Part shown: piece after piece, positions 33,794 through 45,354 of the stretch | How positions within the stretch are numbered: the first letter of the stretch is position 1 | Layout of the letters: each line of letters opens with the position of its first letter | From: Microbotryum silenes-acaulis | Taxonomy: Eukaryota; Basidiomycota; Microbotryomycetes; Microbotryales; Microbotryaceae | Direction of reading: 5' to 3' | Assembly (NCBI GenBank): GCA_003665825.1 | Contig: QPFY01000001.1 | Location: 799,001 to 863,000 of the forward strand | DNA length: 64,000 nt | Program-made: the position numbers and the translations under genes | Notes under the pieces: generated by a model | Told to the model about the DNA's origin: nothing | Databases searched by the model: none | Seen by the model: the letters and a program-made list of their open reading frames with translations, nothing else

Positions 33794-35422
33794 TCAAGCC
33801 TTCCTCCCTCCCGGACCCGAAGGACCATAGTAGATCCCAGCCGCGAGCGCCGCGACGATCCCGACACTGACAAGGACGGCGCTGACGTTACCAACCATGA
33901 CCCAAGGGGAAGGTTTGGTGACCCCGGGTCGAGCTCGTGCGCGCGCTCGGGCTTGGGAGGGGTTTGACGCTTTCGGTGCTGCGCTCTGGGTGGAAGTGGA
34001 GGGGAGGGGGGTAAAGGGTAAAGACTCGAATACGGACCCAATTTGTTTCAACGAGTTGATGTAGTAGCTCGTGAGCTGTGAGAATGATCGTCCCAACTGT
34101 AAATCAGTACCACTTGTACCCTACTCTCCTAGAGACGGCGAGGCGCAGTCTCACATTTCGTTCAGCCTCGTCCTCTTTTCCAACCGGAACGCCTGAAAGC
34201 CTTAACGTCAACGTCGTCGAAGCCGAGCCTTGGTGCAAGGTCGTCTCGAGCGTGCCAAAGTATCCCTCGGGCCAGGTTGGTGCCCGCCACCTGGTCGTGA
34301 TCGACGTCGGCGCCTTGACGTCCTCGACTTTACCCGTGATGTTGCGACCAAACAACTCGACCTCGGCGCCGACTTCTGGACGGAACTTGGCCGGGTTGCG
34401 CGACCAAAGAGGAATCTTTTGTTCGTTCGTGAGGAACTCCCACAGCGTCGCGGCGTCGCACATGAACTCGCCCTCGGCCTTGACGACGGCCGTATTGAAC
34501 GACTGGCCGCTCTTGCCCTGGCCGACCGAGACCGACGAACCCGACGGGACCGTCGGCTTGGACTGGCTCGCCGTCGCCGAAGAAGCCGTTGCCGTAGCGG
34601 GTGTCGAGGCGCCAGAGCCGGCACCGGAACCTCCGTCGACGTCGGAGAGCAAGTCCTTGCCGTGGGCCTCGATCAAATCGGCGGGGAAGCGTTGGAAGAT
34701 GGGGCGCAGCTTGTTGGCCAAAGCCTTTCTCGCGATCGTGTTGAACGCATCCGACTGCTTGGTCGCAGCAGAGTCGAGCGTCGAGGTGAAGACGTAGTCA
34801 TCCTCGTCCATGTCGTGTGCGACCTCGTGGACGATCAAACTGCCCGTCACGCTCTCGTCGCCCTCGCCGGCTCGCCAGAGCATAGTGATCTTTTGGTCGT
34901 AGATGGTGACGAGCTTGGACTTGCGCATCCCCACTTCGCAGTCACCTTCGACGTCCTTGACCGAGTCGACTCGCACGCCCTCGGCTTCGACGCCGATAAG
35001 CTCTTTCCTGAACCATTCCTTGGCCCATCTGTGGTCGTGACGTCATGTCATGCCAATGTGAAGGCGACAGAGGATAAGTCAGCTCAAGACCCTGTAATCC
35101 ATAATCCTCACTCGGGTGTAGCACTTTGAAGTGCACACGGATGCAGTCGGCTCCTATCCACCAACGTCCCGGGAGAGGGGGACCGTTGACGGAATCGCAT
35201 CGAAGGAAGCTCGCCGAGGCCCAGTCGTGGTCTTGCGTATGGAGCCTTGTGGGACTGAAATGGATTACTTACGATTCACATCCTTTTGTTCGCCAATCTG
35301 CGCGAGTTCAACCACACACCACCCGCCGACGGTTTCAGCATACGTCAGGTGCGAACTCCATAAGGTCAGAGCGAGCTCGTGCAAGAGCACTCACGCCAGT
35401 TCTTGATGCCAGGTCGGTCCAT
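33794..35422 (-). CDS. AHA1: Aha1-type activator of Hsp90 ATPase with C-terminal membrane anchor
   Basis: Four exons, in transcript order 35422-35395, 35297-35273, 35028-34155 and 34096-33794, give 409 residues. The N-terminal Aha1_N domain begins MDRPGIKNWHWRTKGCESWA and runs to about residue 160, including KSKLVTIYDQKITMLWRAG. A Gly/Ser/Ala linker leads to the C-terminal AHSA1 (START-like) domain, about 205-325 (AATLWEFLTNEQKIPLWSR, FGRNITGKVEDV). Aha1 binds the Hsp90 middle domain and speeds its ATP cycle. The usual protein ends near here. This one adds an Ala/Arg/Pro-rich linker and a strongly hydrophobic helix at ~374-399 (VMVGNVSAVLVSVGIVAALA), suggesting membrane tethering. The second exon is only 25 nt, and intron 2 is 244 nt. 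Confidence 0.88.
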
Positions 35423-36629
35423 GATGGTCGGTGCTAGTCGAGGTCAATGTGAGACTGGTGAGATTGCGGTTATCAAGGTGGTTGCGGGTGTGCGATTGCG
35501 AGTGTGAGTGCGAGGGGACGGGGGTTGGCTCCGAGTTGCGGCAGGAGAATGAAGAATGCCGTGGAACACTTCGGGCACAAATCGGCCGCTCAACTGCCGT
35601 GGCCGGCCTTGGCCAGTCGTGGCCCAAACTCTCCCAAACTGGCCCCGCCTATCCCGGGCCATTCTACAGGAACTGCAGCCAGGTTTTTCTCGATTCACGC
35701 CGGGTTTCTTGTTCATTTTGTGGAATGTCAAAGACCGTAAATAGGCCGTGCTCGGAAGATAACCAGTCTGTCTTGTCTTACTCAAGGCTCTACAAAATCC
35801 TGAGCGACTCATCCAGCGACATTCCCACCTCTCTTATTACCCTAACTAGTTAAAAAAAAGTGTCGATCCGCGACCCATGTACCTAAAATCGCTGTTTTTG
35901 ACTGTGTTGCGGCCCGGAGGGCCGCCTGTGGTGAATGTACCAGTGCAGTATTGCGTCTGCCGCACCTGTCTGTGATATTGGCGTCCCGACCAGAAGTCAT
36001 GTACGACCCTTTCCGCATTTTCTGCACCAAAAAAGTCGAGCTACAGCCCGAGGACAATTTTTGTTGATTTTTGGCGGGGTGCGCAACTATTGAGCAGTTT
36101 GTGTATGATTTAACGTATAGCAAGCGCGTGGGTTTGCATGACACTTCTTCTACAGAGCTCAGGCATGGTCTCGCTGTCGTTGACGCGCGGACGCGGGCGC
36201 CGCTACGCTGCGCGATGCCCCGTCGATCACGTGACGTATTTCTGGCATCCCGATACCGGTTTTAGGGGCTCAACAACAACATGAGGTTCCAGGCGCTGTG
36301 AATACTCCCGCGCTACTCTCTCTAATTTTCGCCTTTCTCCTCCCACTCTCATCGAATTTGCGTGACAACCGCGCCGAGTCTTTGGCGCGAGGGTAGCGCC
36401 GTACCATGGGCCTGCCCTGGCCTGCCTGGGCCTGCTCGAGCTTGCTCGAGCGCCCGCTGCTGGGCCCGCTGCTCTCCTCTCCTCTTCGTCCCGCTCCGAT
36501 CAACAGAATCAGCTCCCCGCGCATAATGACAACAACTCAACCGATCTTGGTATTGCGACCCTTATAAGCGTCCGCCGTACAGCTTTGTAGAACGGACAGC
36601 GTGGTCAGCGCGATGGCCCGATGGCCGAA
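35423..36629. other. Gene-free region with a GC hairpin, between AHA1 and Helitron relic
   Basis: No credible gene. The left side holds the AHA1 promoter. At about 35912-35928 GCGGCCC..GGGCCGC forms a perfect 7-bp stem with a 3-nt loop. AT-rich sequence surrounds it. The right side may belong to the transposon relic, but no boundary could be placed. Confidence 0.45.
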
Positions 36630-38330
36630 CCGACGCTGAGCTCGCCCCACCACCACCTCTTCCTACGCAGAGCAAGTGCACAGGCCTCGAATCACGCTCA
36701 AACCACTCAAGCCCCACGTTCCCATCCGCGACTACCTCGGCCCCAGATGGCCGTGTGTGCCCACTGCAAGGCTCGACACTGGGAGTGCAAAGGACGAAAC
36801 GGACACTTGAGCACGTGCTGCTCGCAGGGTAAGGTGCAGCTACCTTCTCTTCGGCCCAATCCCGAGTATCGACAGCTACTTGAAGGGTCGGATACCGGTC
36901 AGTCTCTCCGTCCAACGACATTCGTCCGTAGTAGACCCACATGCTGAACTGTGCGACCCACCTACACAGAAGCTAAGGCATTCCGCGAGAATGCCCGGTC
37001 GTACAACAACTTGAACGCGCTGTCGTTCACTTCGCTCGCTGCCCACTTTGACCAGACTCGACCAGGCACTCAAGGACCCCGCATATTTCGGGTATTTCGT
37101 CGCCTTTACCATCGACTCGGCGCACTCTCGGCGCCCTGATTCCTGCCGTCAATCAGCGCCCAACCTTTGCCAAAACATGGCTCATCTGCCCGGCCGAGGC
37201 CACCGACACTCAACTTGGACCCGACGGCGCAGACAGTCGCATTCAAAGATCTACTTTGACCAAGCTCGATTCTACGTTGCGTACCGGCAATCGCTTTGTG
37301 AGGGAATTTGCATCGGCCAAAGCTCGCGCAGGTTAGGCCAAAGAGTGGGTCCTGCGCCTCTGCCTACCAGCTGGCCGAGACCGACGCACCCACAACCTTC
37401 CTACGTCGAGCACCGAAATGGCGATGCTTATCTGCGATTCCGACACCAACACGGAAGATCGTGGACCGCAAGACCTTATTCTCCAGGTGCACGATGATCG
37501 ATGTCCCGATGGTCGGCCCAAGTACCAAGTTGTTAGCTCGCTCCATCCGTCTGCGATGCCTCTCCGTTACCCACTCCTATTCCCTGCAGGAGAAGATGAC
37601 TTCCTCCCCAACATTCCTCTGTGCAGTTCCAACCAAGCTGGGTCACCCTTCGCCGACGAAGAGGATGAAGACGAGGAGGAAGGGGACGAAGAGAATGGTG
37701 ATGGTGAACGTAAGCGCCTTCGGCTCTTTCTCGGATGTTCCATTCTGTTAAGGCGCACGCACAGACTGACATTGAACGTTTGAACACCTAGGACGAAGCT
37801 CAAATAAAGGGGATCGAGGTGGCGAGTCTCGCGTTCACAATTATTTGCGTACTACTTGCACGAACGCGACGAGTACTTCTCAATCCCGCATTGCACCCAA
37901 CGTGCCTTCCTGGCGTTCGTGATGACGGATACTCCCAGGTCGAGACCGATCGACTCAACTTACCTCCAGTTGGATCAAGAAAACCTCCGCCTCACCACGG
38001 GCCAAGGCATCATCAGCTTGACCCCGGATCAAGTTGGATGTTCGGTGATTTTGGGCTCAACGTTCAAGAATAGACCGCGCGAGAACACGCAGCGTTACCA
38101 AGATGCGATGGCGTGCGTCGTAAAATATGGAAAGCCTTCGCTGTTCATCACGGTGACGTGCAACCCCGAATGGCCTGAAATCAAGGCTGCACTGGGGCCG
38201 AACGACCAAGCATGCAACCGACCGGAACTCATTGCACGAGCGTTTGAAGCCAAGTTGAACCGACTCTGCGACGACGACGTTTTTGGCAACAAGCAACGGG
38301 CAGGCTGTTTGGGCGATGAATGGAGAACTG
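36630..38330 (+). mobile_element. Helitron relic: truncated Rep/helicase N-terminal coding region
   Basis: Translated pieces in changing frames read like the Helitron_like_N region of Rep/helicase proteins. A Cys cluster (CAHCKARHWECKGRNGHLS, then CCSQGKVQLP) is followed by AKAFRENARSYNNLNALSFT, PRIFRVFRRLYHRLG, SAMPLRYPLLFPAGED, RYQDAMACVVKYGKPSLF, and ITVTCNPEWPEI. Stop codons and frame changes interrupt it near 36947, 37139, 37326 and 37700-37860. Sequence similarity stops shortly after NPEWPEIKAALG..LIARAF, before the Rep catalytic His and Tyr motifs and the helicase. It is therefore an inactive, 3'-truncated copy. The terminal TC and CTRR ends were not located. It lies directly next to the 3' end of RAD18. 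Confidence 0.75.
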
Positions 38331-38479
38331 TTTCTTTGCTGTACTTCGTAGTGTGTTTATTTAACCTCTGTTGAAATCATGTAGACTGTTCAATTCTCCT
38401 GCTATTTGAATTTCACCCTCCCGTTAATTTAACGGGTTCCCACTGGTCCTCATTCAGAAAGTCCGACTCCTTGGCATAA

Positions 38480-40803
38480 TCACCCCAAAAAGCCCCCCCC
38501 CCCCCCCCCCCCCCCGTCGCGAAGCTGAGCCTCATCGTCATCCTCCTTCTCCCCCTCCTCCTCGTCCTCTTCTTCCTCCTCAGCTCTTCGAGCCCACATC
38601 TCTTCCTCTTCTCGATTTCTCTGTGAAGGTCGAGGACCTCGGGGATCGTAGGGTGAGGGAGAGCGTTTGCGGTCACGAGTACTTGCTGCTGCGATCGGTA
38701 CGTGGGTTCCGAGGTCTAGGACCCTGAAGGGTAACGTCTTTTCCGAGGAGGACTCGTCGACGGCAGGATTGGCTTCGGCTTGGTCGACGGAAGGGGCCGG
38801 AGAGGGTGAAGGGGAATGGAAAGGCGAAGGCGAAGGCGAGCCGGCGGCTGCTGCGAACCGTACAGAGGATCGAGGTTTGATCATCGAAGCAGGGGGTATG
38901 ATCGGACTATCGGGGATGACCGAGGATGGTGGAGGATGCAGGGTCGGCGATGCAGATTTGTCGTCGAGGCCGGCGGAGACTCCAGCTTCTTCGACCTCCA
39001 TCGCGTCGTCCTTGGTTCCGCTGCTCCTGCTCAAGCCCAAAAATTCGAGTCAGGACGAAGATCACGCCTGATCACGATGATTTACGACCTATCACTCACT
39101 GCTCTTCCGCCGCCACCTCTTCCCTCTTCCTTTTCGCCGCCATCTGCGCTTCCTTCCCCACCCTGATCAGTTCCCTAAACTCCTTCTCATGTTCCTTAGC
39201 ATACTTGTCCCTATTCCCAATCGCATGATTCTCCTGCGCGCTCATCGTCGTCTCCCACTCCTTGAGCTGCTGACGCATCTGCGACGGCGCCTTGTGCCGA
39301 GGGTCCTTGGGGTCAACGTCCGAGTTGGCATTCCAGATCGTCGTCCATCGTTGGTGACGCTTGGTGAGGTAGGCGACTTTGGCATCTTGCTTCGTCGCTT
39401 CGGGCGGGACGGAGAGGTCGAGATTGAAGTTCTGCGAGCGAGGAGAGGATACAAGACTTTGCGTTGGTGAGTACGCTCCGATGCGAATCCTGCAAGAAAC
39501 GTGCAGGCTCACCTCAAGCAAGCTATGAATCCTTTTGAGCTTCATTCCGGCGTATGATATTTGAGGTATCGGGTCGGTCGTCGGGTGACCCGATCTGAGT
39601 TCAAAGGATACCGATTCAGTCTCGATTTGACGTCAGCTCGTTTAACGAGCAAGGGTAGCTCACATCTCTTCATCTTTGGCCTTGCCCTTGGAGCTCTCCC
39701 CGCTCGTACTGGCTGAGGTACTCGAAAACATGCTTCCCCACGCGGCTCCGGCAGGTTTGATGACAGCACACCCGCTGTCGATATGCCGGTTCATGTCGGC
39801 GTTTCGTACTTGGGCTTGACAGATGGGGCATTCGACATTTTTTAAATTGGCTGAGCAACGGTGGAGCAGGAGTCATGGTCAGCTTTCTTCCATACCACAA
39901 CCGACGTGAAATGTAGATTGGAACCTACGATCATCTGGGTTACCTCCCCGACTCGAGCGCTGGGACCTCCTCGAAACGACGGGAGGACTTTCGATGATCT
40001 CGAGGTCCGAGCTGGCGGCATCATCGTAGGCTGTGCCACTTGCTCGGTTCGATGCCGTAGAATTGCGAGTCGGTCTCGTCGATGTGGAAGCGTGGCCCGA
40101 GCCTTCACTCTTGACGCGTTTCGCAGGCCTCGAGTGTTGGGCTTTAGACGTGAACGGTACGGAGCCTTCGTTCGACCCGCGAGAAGCCGTCGTCGCGAGA
40201 GCTTGCAAGTCCAAAATGGCGGCTCTGTGCGGTAGGTTTCCAACAAGAAAATTGATCAGATCGTTCAATCGCTCATACGTTGTGACTGAGTCGGGAGTGT
40301 GCTCCGCACCTCGCTTTTTGCCAGGCCTGTACGACCTCTTCGATGCGCTGGTTCTTGCGCAGCCTCGAGGTGTCGGTTTCCATTGCGCATTGTGGGCACT
40401 TGCGACGTTCCGAGAGGCTCTGTCTGTATAGATCTCAGGTTGTGTCTCAGCCTCTGCCGCCACGAAAAGCACGCGGGGATGAGATCTGGCGGGTCGGGGA
40501 TGAGCGCGCCGCGACGTGTCGTCCATCATCCGATCATCCAGATGGAAGGTCGCACGGGCCTTCGAATGTTTGAGTCGAGACATAGACATAGACTGACCTC
40601 AAACACCTCGAACAAAAGGTGTGACAACAGGTGGTGAGGATGACGGGACCGACAAAGAGCTCGGAACAGATGGGACATCGCAACGACGCGTCGAGCAGCC
40701 CGAGCTCGGGCGAGGTGAAGTCAGTCGGATCATCGATGTCGAAATTGAGAGCGTCGGGGACTGGTGGTGGCGGTGCAGGTGCTGGGGTGGAACGCTTCAC
40801 CAT
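38480..40803 (-). CDS. RAD18: Rad18 E3 ubiquitin ligase (post-replication repair)
   Basis: Seven exons, in transcript order 40803-40598, 40423-40310, 40224-39929, 39850-39664, 39594-39513, 39431-39100 and 39026-38480, give 587 residues as sequenced. A RING domain (C43, C46, C60/H61, C64, C67, C78, C81; LRCPICSELF..CCHTFCSRC) is followed by LRKNQRIEEVVQAW. A UBZ4 zinc finger comes next (C213, C216, H228, C233; ECPICQAQVRNADMNRHIDS). A SAP-like segment follows (YAGMKLKRIHSLLE, RHQRWTTIWNANSDVDPKD). This order defines Rad18, which with Rad6 monoubiquitinates PCNA to open translesion synthesis. The tail is acidic and reaches a G23 tract (38515-38493), ending four codons later. One base fewer would extend it to 38413. 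Confidence 0.92.
38493..38515 (+). repeat. C23 homopolymer inside the RAD18 reading frame
   Basis: A run of 23 C on the plus strand, read as 23 G in the last exon of RAD18, encodes a poly-glycine stretch. Its exact length decides which frame is read downstream. Homopolymers this long are prone both to sequencing error and to replication slippage. Confidence 0.95.
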
Positions 40804-41326
40804 CGGGGAGCAACGCTCGGGAGAGAGAATCGACGTAGATGTGTTAAGGAGCAAGCGCCGACGATTGACATCACGTCCACGTCCTCTGTCGCGCGCCGAG
40901 CTTCCACAATGGGATTTTGGCCCACGCGCCTACATCGAACAGCACTGGCATGTGGAGCGCCCTTTCGTCACGACTGCTCCCTTCTGTGCACCTCCTCGAC
41001 TCGTTGCTCGGGTCGAGTAACTTCAGTACGGGACTCCGAGAGGTTGGCTCGTGTTGATCATGGTCGGTCAACTTTTCTCATCGATAGCCTCAGAGCTCAG
41101 AGTGTCGGCAGGCCTCCAGGTGGCAGGCAAGCCCGTCCAAGGGGCAAGGCGAGCACGGTCCTCCTGGCACTGCTGGTCGATGACAATGGCGTCATGACCA
41201 CGTACGACGCCGGTCTGACTTGCAACTGAATCTATTCACCCCACCCCACAGCCCACGAAGCGCAAAGCAGCCACCATATCGTCTTCATCCACCTCCAACA
41301 AAGCCTCAACTTCTGCTTCTTCCGAT
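40804..41326. promoter_or_regulatory. Divergent intergenic region between RAD18 and DCN1
   Basis: 523 bp between the two starts. A possible DCN1 5' exon or leader intron may lie here. The frame of DCN1 stays open upstream to an acceptor-like CCCCACAG ending at 41251. No partner donor with an in-frame ATG could be fixed. Confidence 0.4.
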
Positions 41327-42963
41327 ATGGTCCAAGAACCTCCCGTCAAGCGTCCTTCGACGCGCAGCTTCAAAGCGTTCGCCACCGCGGATCCGTCAAC
41401 GTCGACTTCGGCCACCGCATCGACCTCGTCGGGTGCGAGCAGCTCCAAAAAGACACCGACCGCTGCCACCAAGGCAAATATCACGGCCGCTACTACTTCT
41501 TCCACTGCTACCAAAGCGACGACTTCATCCCCCTACAAAATCGAAAACAAACGCAACCCAGCCAAAGTCGAGCCCTTCGCTTCAACGTCTTCGTCCAAGA
41601 CGAGAACTGCCACCACGGTCTCCAAGAAAGTGGTTCCGAAAACGGCAACCAAGCCTATCGAACAGGTCGAGCTCGACGACTTGCAGAGTGATGTTACGAC
41701 CGACAGTGGTGACTCGTCGGTGGTGATCGAGGTCGGTTCTGTCAAGTCTGTATTGCAAGTCTGTATTGCAAGTTGTGGGGGAAGCTGATGCGGCTGGGAA
41801 TTGTACCGACAGGCACCCGCACCCAAGGTGACCAAGTCGACGGGCAAGAAGGCCAAAGAGCCCATCAAGAAATCGACTAAAGCCGTCAAAACCGTCATTG
41901 CATCATCTTCCAAGAGTTAGTCTCGACTTTCACTCGACGCTATGAGACTCACAGGGAACTAACAATTTTTCTTGTCCATTCAGGCGCTTCGAAAATCGGG
42001 ACGACCACGTTTACCTCAAAGAAAATCAGCACGCAGTTGACCGAAAATATCCAAGTGCACACGACGTCGACACCCTCCCCCGCTTCGGCCAAGACGCCCA
42101 GCAAGACGGCCAAGTCTGCCAAGGTCACCGCGATATCTTTGAACTGGGACGAGCAGTGCAAGACCTGGTTTGCCGAGTACGCGAGTGAGGACGACCCCGA
42201 ATTGATCAACTTTGACGGCATCCAAACGCTGTTTGAGCACATGGACATCAGTCTTGCCAATGTGGGTGTTCTCATCAATGTACGTTTAGATCGTGTACAA
42301 CGCTGACCATCCGCGTTTATCCAGGCCACGGCCCTTGTGCTGTCGTGGAAGCTGAAAGCACCGACCTTTGGCTCATATTCGCTCGCCGACTGGCAACGCA
42401 CTTTTCGCCGAGATTCGTGAGTCAGGTGATTGCGGAGTGTCTACACTTTTACCCTTTCACTGACGAAGACTGACTCTTGCACCTCCGACTCAGCGTCAAG
42501 TCGACCTACGAACTCAAAAAGTGGCTGCTCGATGTGGAAAAGAGATTGTGGCCCGAGAAGCCATCCGAACGCTCGGACGCGCAACTGCACGAGTTTTACC
42601 TCTTTCTCTTCTCCTACATGATGCCCGAAGGTCAAAAGACGCTCCCCGGCGACGTCGCGCTCACGATCTGGGACCTCGTTCTCGCTCGACGTTTCGAAAC
42701 GGGCCAAGCGATCGTGCGCTACGGCCAATCCTTCGCTGAAGAGACGCTCCGAGGTGTTTCGAAGGATTTGTACCACCAAGTGTGGGACTTTGCCACGATG
42801 GTCACCCCAGACCTCAAGGGATGGAGTGAGGAGGACGCTTGTGAGTGAGTGGACGGACTCGAATGTGAAAGTTCTACGGCGACTGACTGCTAGGGTTTTT
42901 GTAGGGCCATCGACTATCGATTCGTTCGTCGAGTGGCAGCAGAAGCAGTTGAAAGGCGAATGA
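41327..42963 (+). CDS. DCN1: Dcn1-like cullin neddylation factor (DCUN1/PONY domain)
   Basis: Exons 41327-41731, 41813-41915, 41984-42279, 42325-42416, 42494-42840 and 42905-42963 give 433 residues. The first ~230 residues are low-complexity Ser/Thr/Lys/Ala sequence. The DCUN1 domain follows: LNWDEQCKTWFAEYASEDDP, ALVLSWKLKAPTFGSYSLAD, LHEFYLFLFSYMMPEGQKTL, ALTIWDLVLARRF, and WPSTIDSFVEWQQ. Dcn1 binds cullin and the Nedd8-charged Ubc12 and acts as a scaffold E3 for neddylation. Yeast Dcn1 has an N-terminal UBA domain; here a long basic disordered extension takes its place. The start is uncertain. The end of exon 1 is also ambiguous, because several in-phase GT sites lie within a short direct repeat at 41740-41770. 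Confidence 0.85.
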
Positions 42964-43495
42964 AGCGGCAGCTCTCTTTGATCCTTCCGTTCATTACTGC
43001 CTCGTGCGAGGACTCGTGTCGACATCTCCACCAGTTTTCCGAAGCGAGCAGTCCTCCCCGATCCCGATTATTTTGCCCCTGCCCCTGCCCCGCTCCGCTC
43101 TTGCCTCGCCCTCGATCCCGACTTGGACTCGGGGTCTCATTCAGTCATTTGCTCGCATCTCGCAATATTTCCTCCCCTTGTTTTTTCAGCCCGCGCATGT
43201 CAATTCCTTTGCAATCTCATTCGTCTCCTATCATACAGAGTCGCACCGTTGGTCATTTAAAAAATTGCGCGGCGCAGAGTCGGCGCCGGCCTGCAACACC
43301 ACGCGTACGGGCCAGGTGGATCGAAGAAGACTGAAGAGGAATCTCGCACCCGGACTCAGCCGAAGCTCTCTCCCTTTCCCGCGCTCTCCACACCCTCCAA
43401 CCTCCCACTCCGTCCTCCGTCTCTGCCCCACTTCCCACTTCCCACTTCCCACTTCCCACTTCCCACTTCCCACTCCACCTCCCCAATCCTCCACC
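42964..43495. promoter_or_regulatory. Upstream region of adenylate kinase gene
   Basis: 532 bp with strongly pyrimidine-rich sequence over much of its length (TTTTGCCCCTGCCCCTGCCC and CCTCCCCTTG) and the 7-bp repeat at 43427. CT-rich tracts of this kind are common just upstream of highly expressed fungal genes. A long open frame through here in the kinase frame has no family features and was not used. Confidence 0.45.
43427..43474 (+). repeat. (CCCACTT)6 heptamer repeat in 5' leader of ADK1
   Basis: Six perfect and one imperfect copies of CCCACTT end about 20 bases before ATG 43496. They fall in the probable leader or core promoter. Confidence 0.9.
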
Positions 43496-45006
<1,511 letters not shown>

Positions 45007-45354
45007 AGCGTCGCTGCGTGGTCAGGAAAATAACAGAAGTGAAGGGGAAGAGCGGCCTTTTTTGGGGAATCGCGATAGAGTGCTTGTCAAAACAGGAAGG
45101 CCGATCCTCTTTTGAAGGAGAAAGGAACGCGGAGGAAATGAAATAAGACACACGAGAAGGAATTCAAAACACATCATACTGGGGAAGAGATAGGTATAAA
45201 TAGCTTAAGTTACACATCCAAACATCGAGATTAAGGAGTATACAAAGACAAGAAGGGCCCAAGCACAAGAAAGGGAGCGTCGTGAGACTTGTATTGAATG
45301 GGAAGAAACGTAGAGTTGAGCAACAAAGAGAAGTCTTCATGCTCGACGAGTCAT
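45007..45354. other. Convergent 3' intergenic region
   Basis: 348 bp between the ADK1 stop and the F-box gene stop. It is AG-rich with no coding signal. Confidence 0.5.

Noticed and set aside
35912..35928. Perfect GC hairpin as the Helitron 3' terminal stem-loop
   Set aside because: It lies upstream of the plus-strand Rep fragment, whereas a Helitron hairpin belongs at the 3' end, and no CTRR end follows it.
43004..43495. Extension of adenylate kinase frame upstream to 43004
   Set aside because: The stretch is CT-rich leader with a heptamer repeat and no protein-like features.
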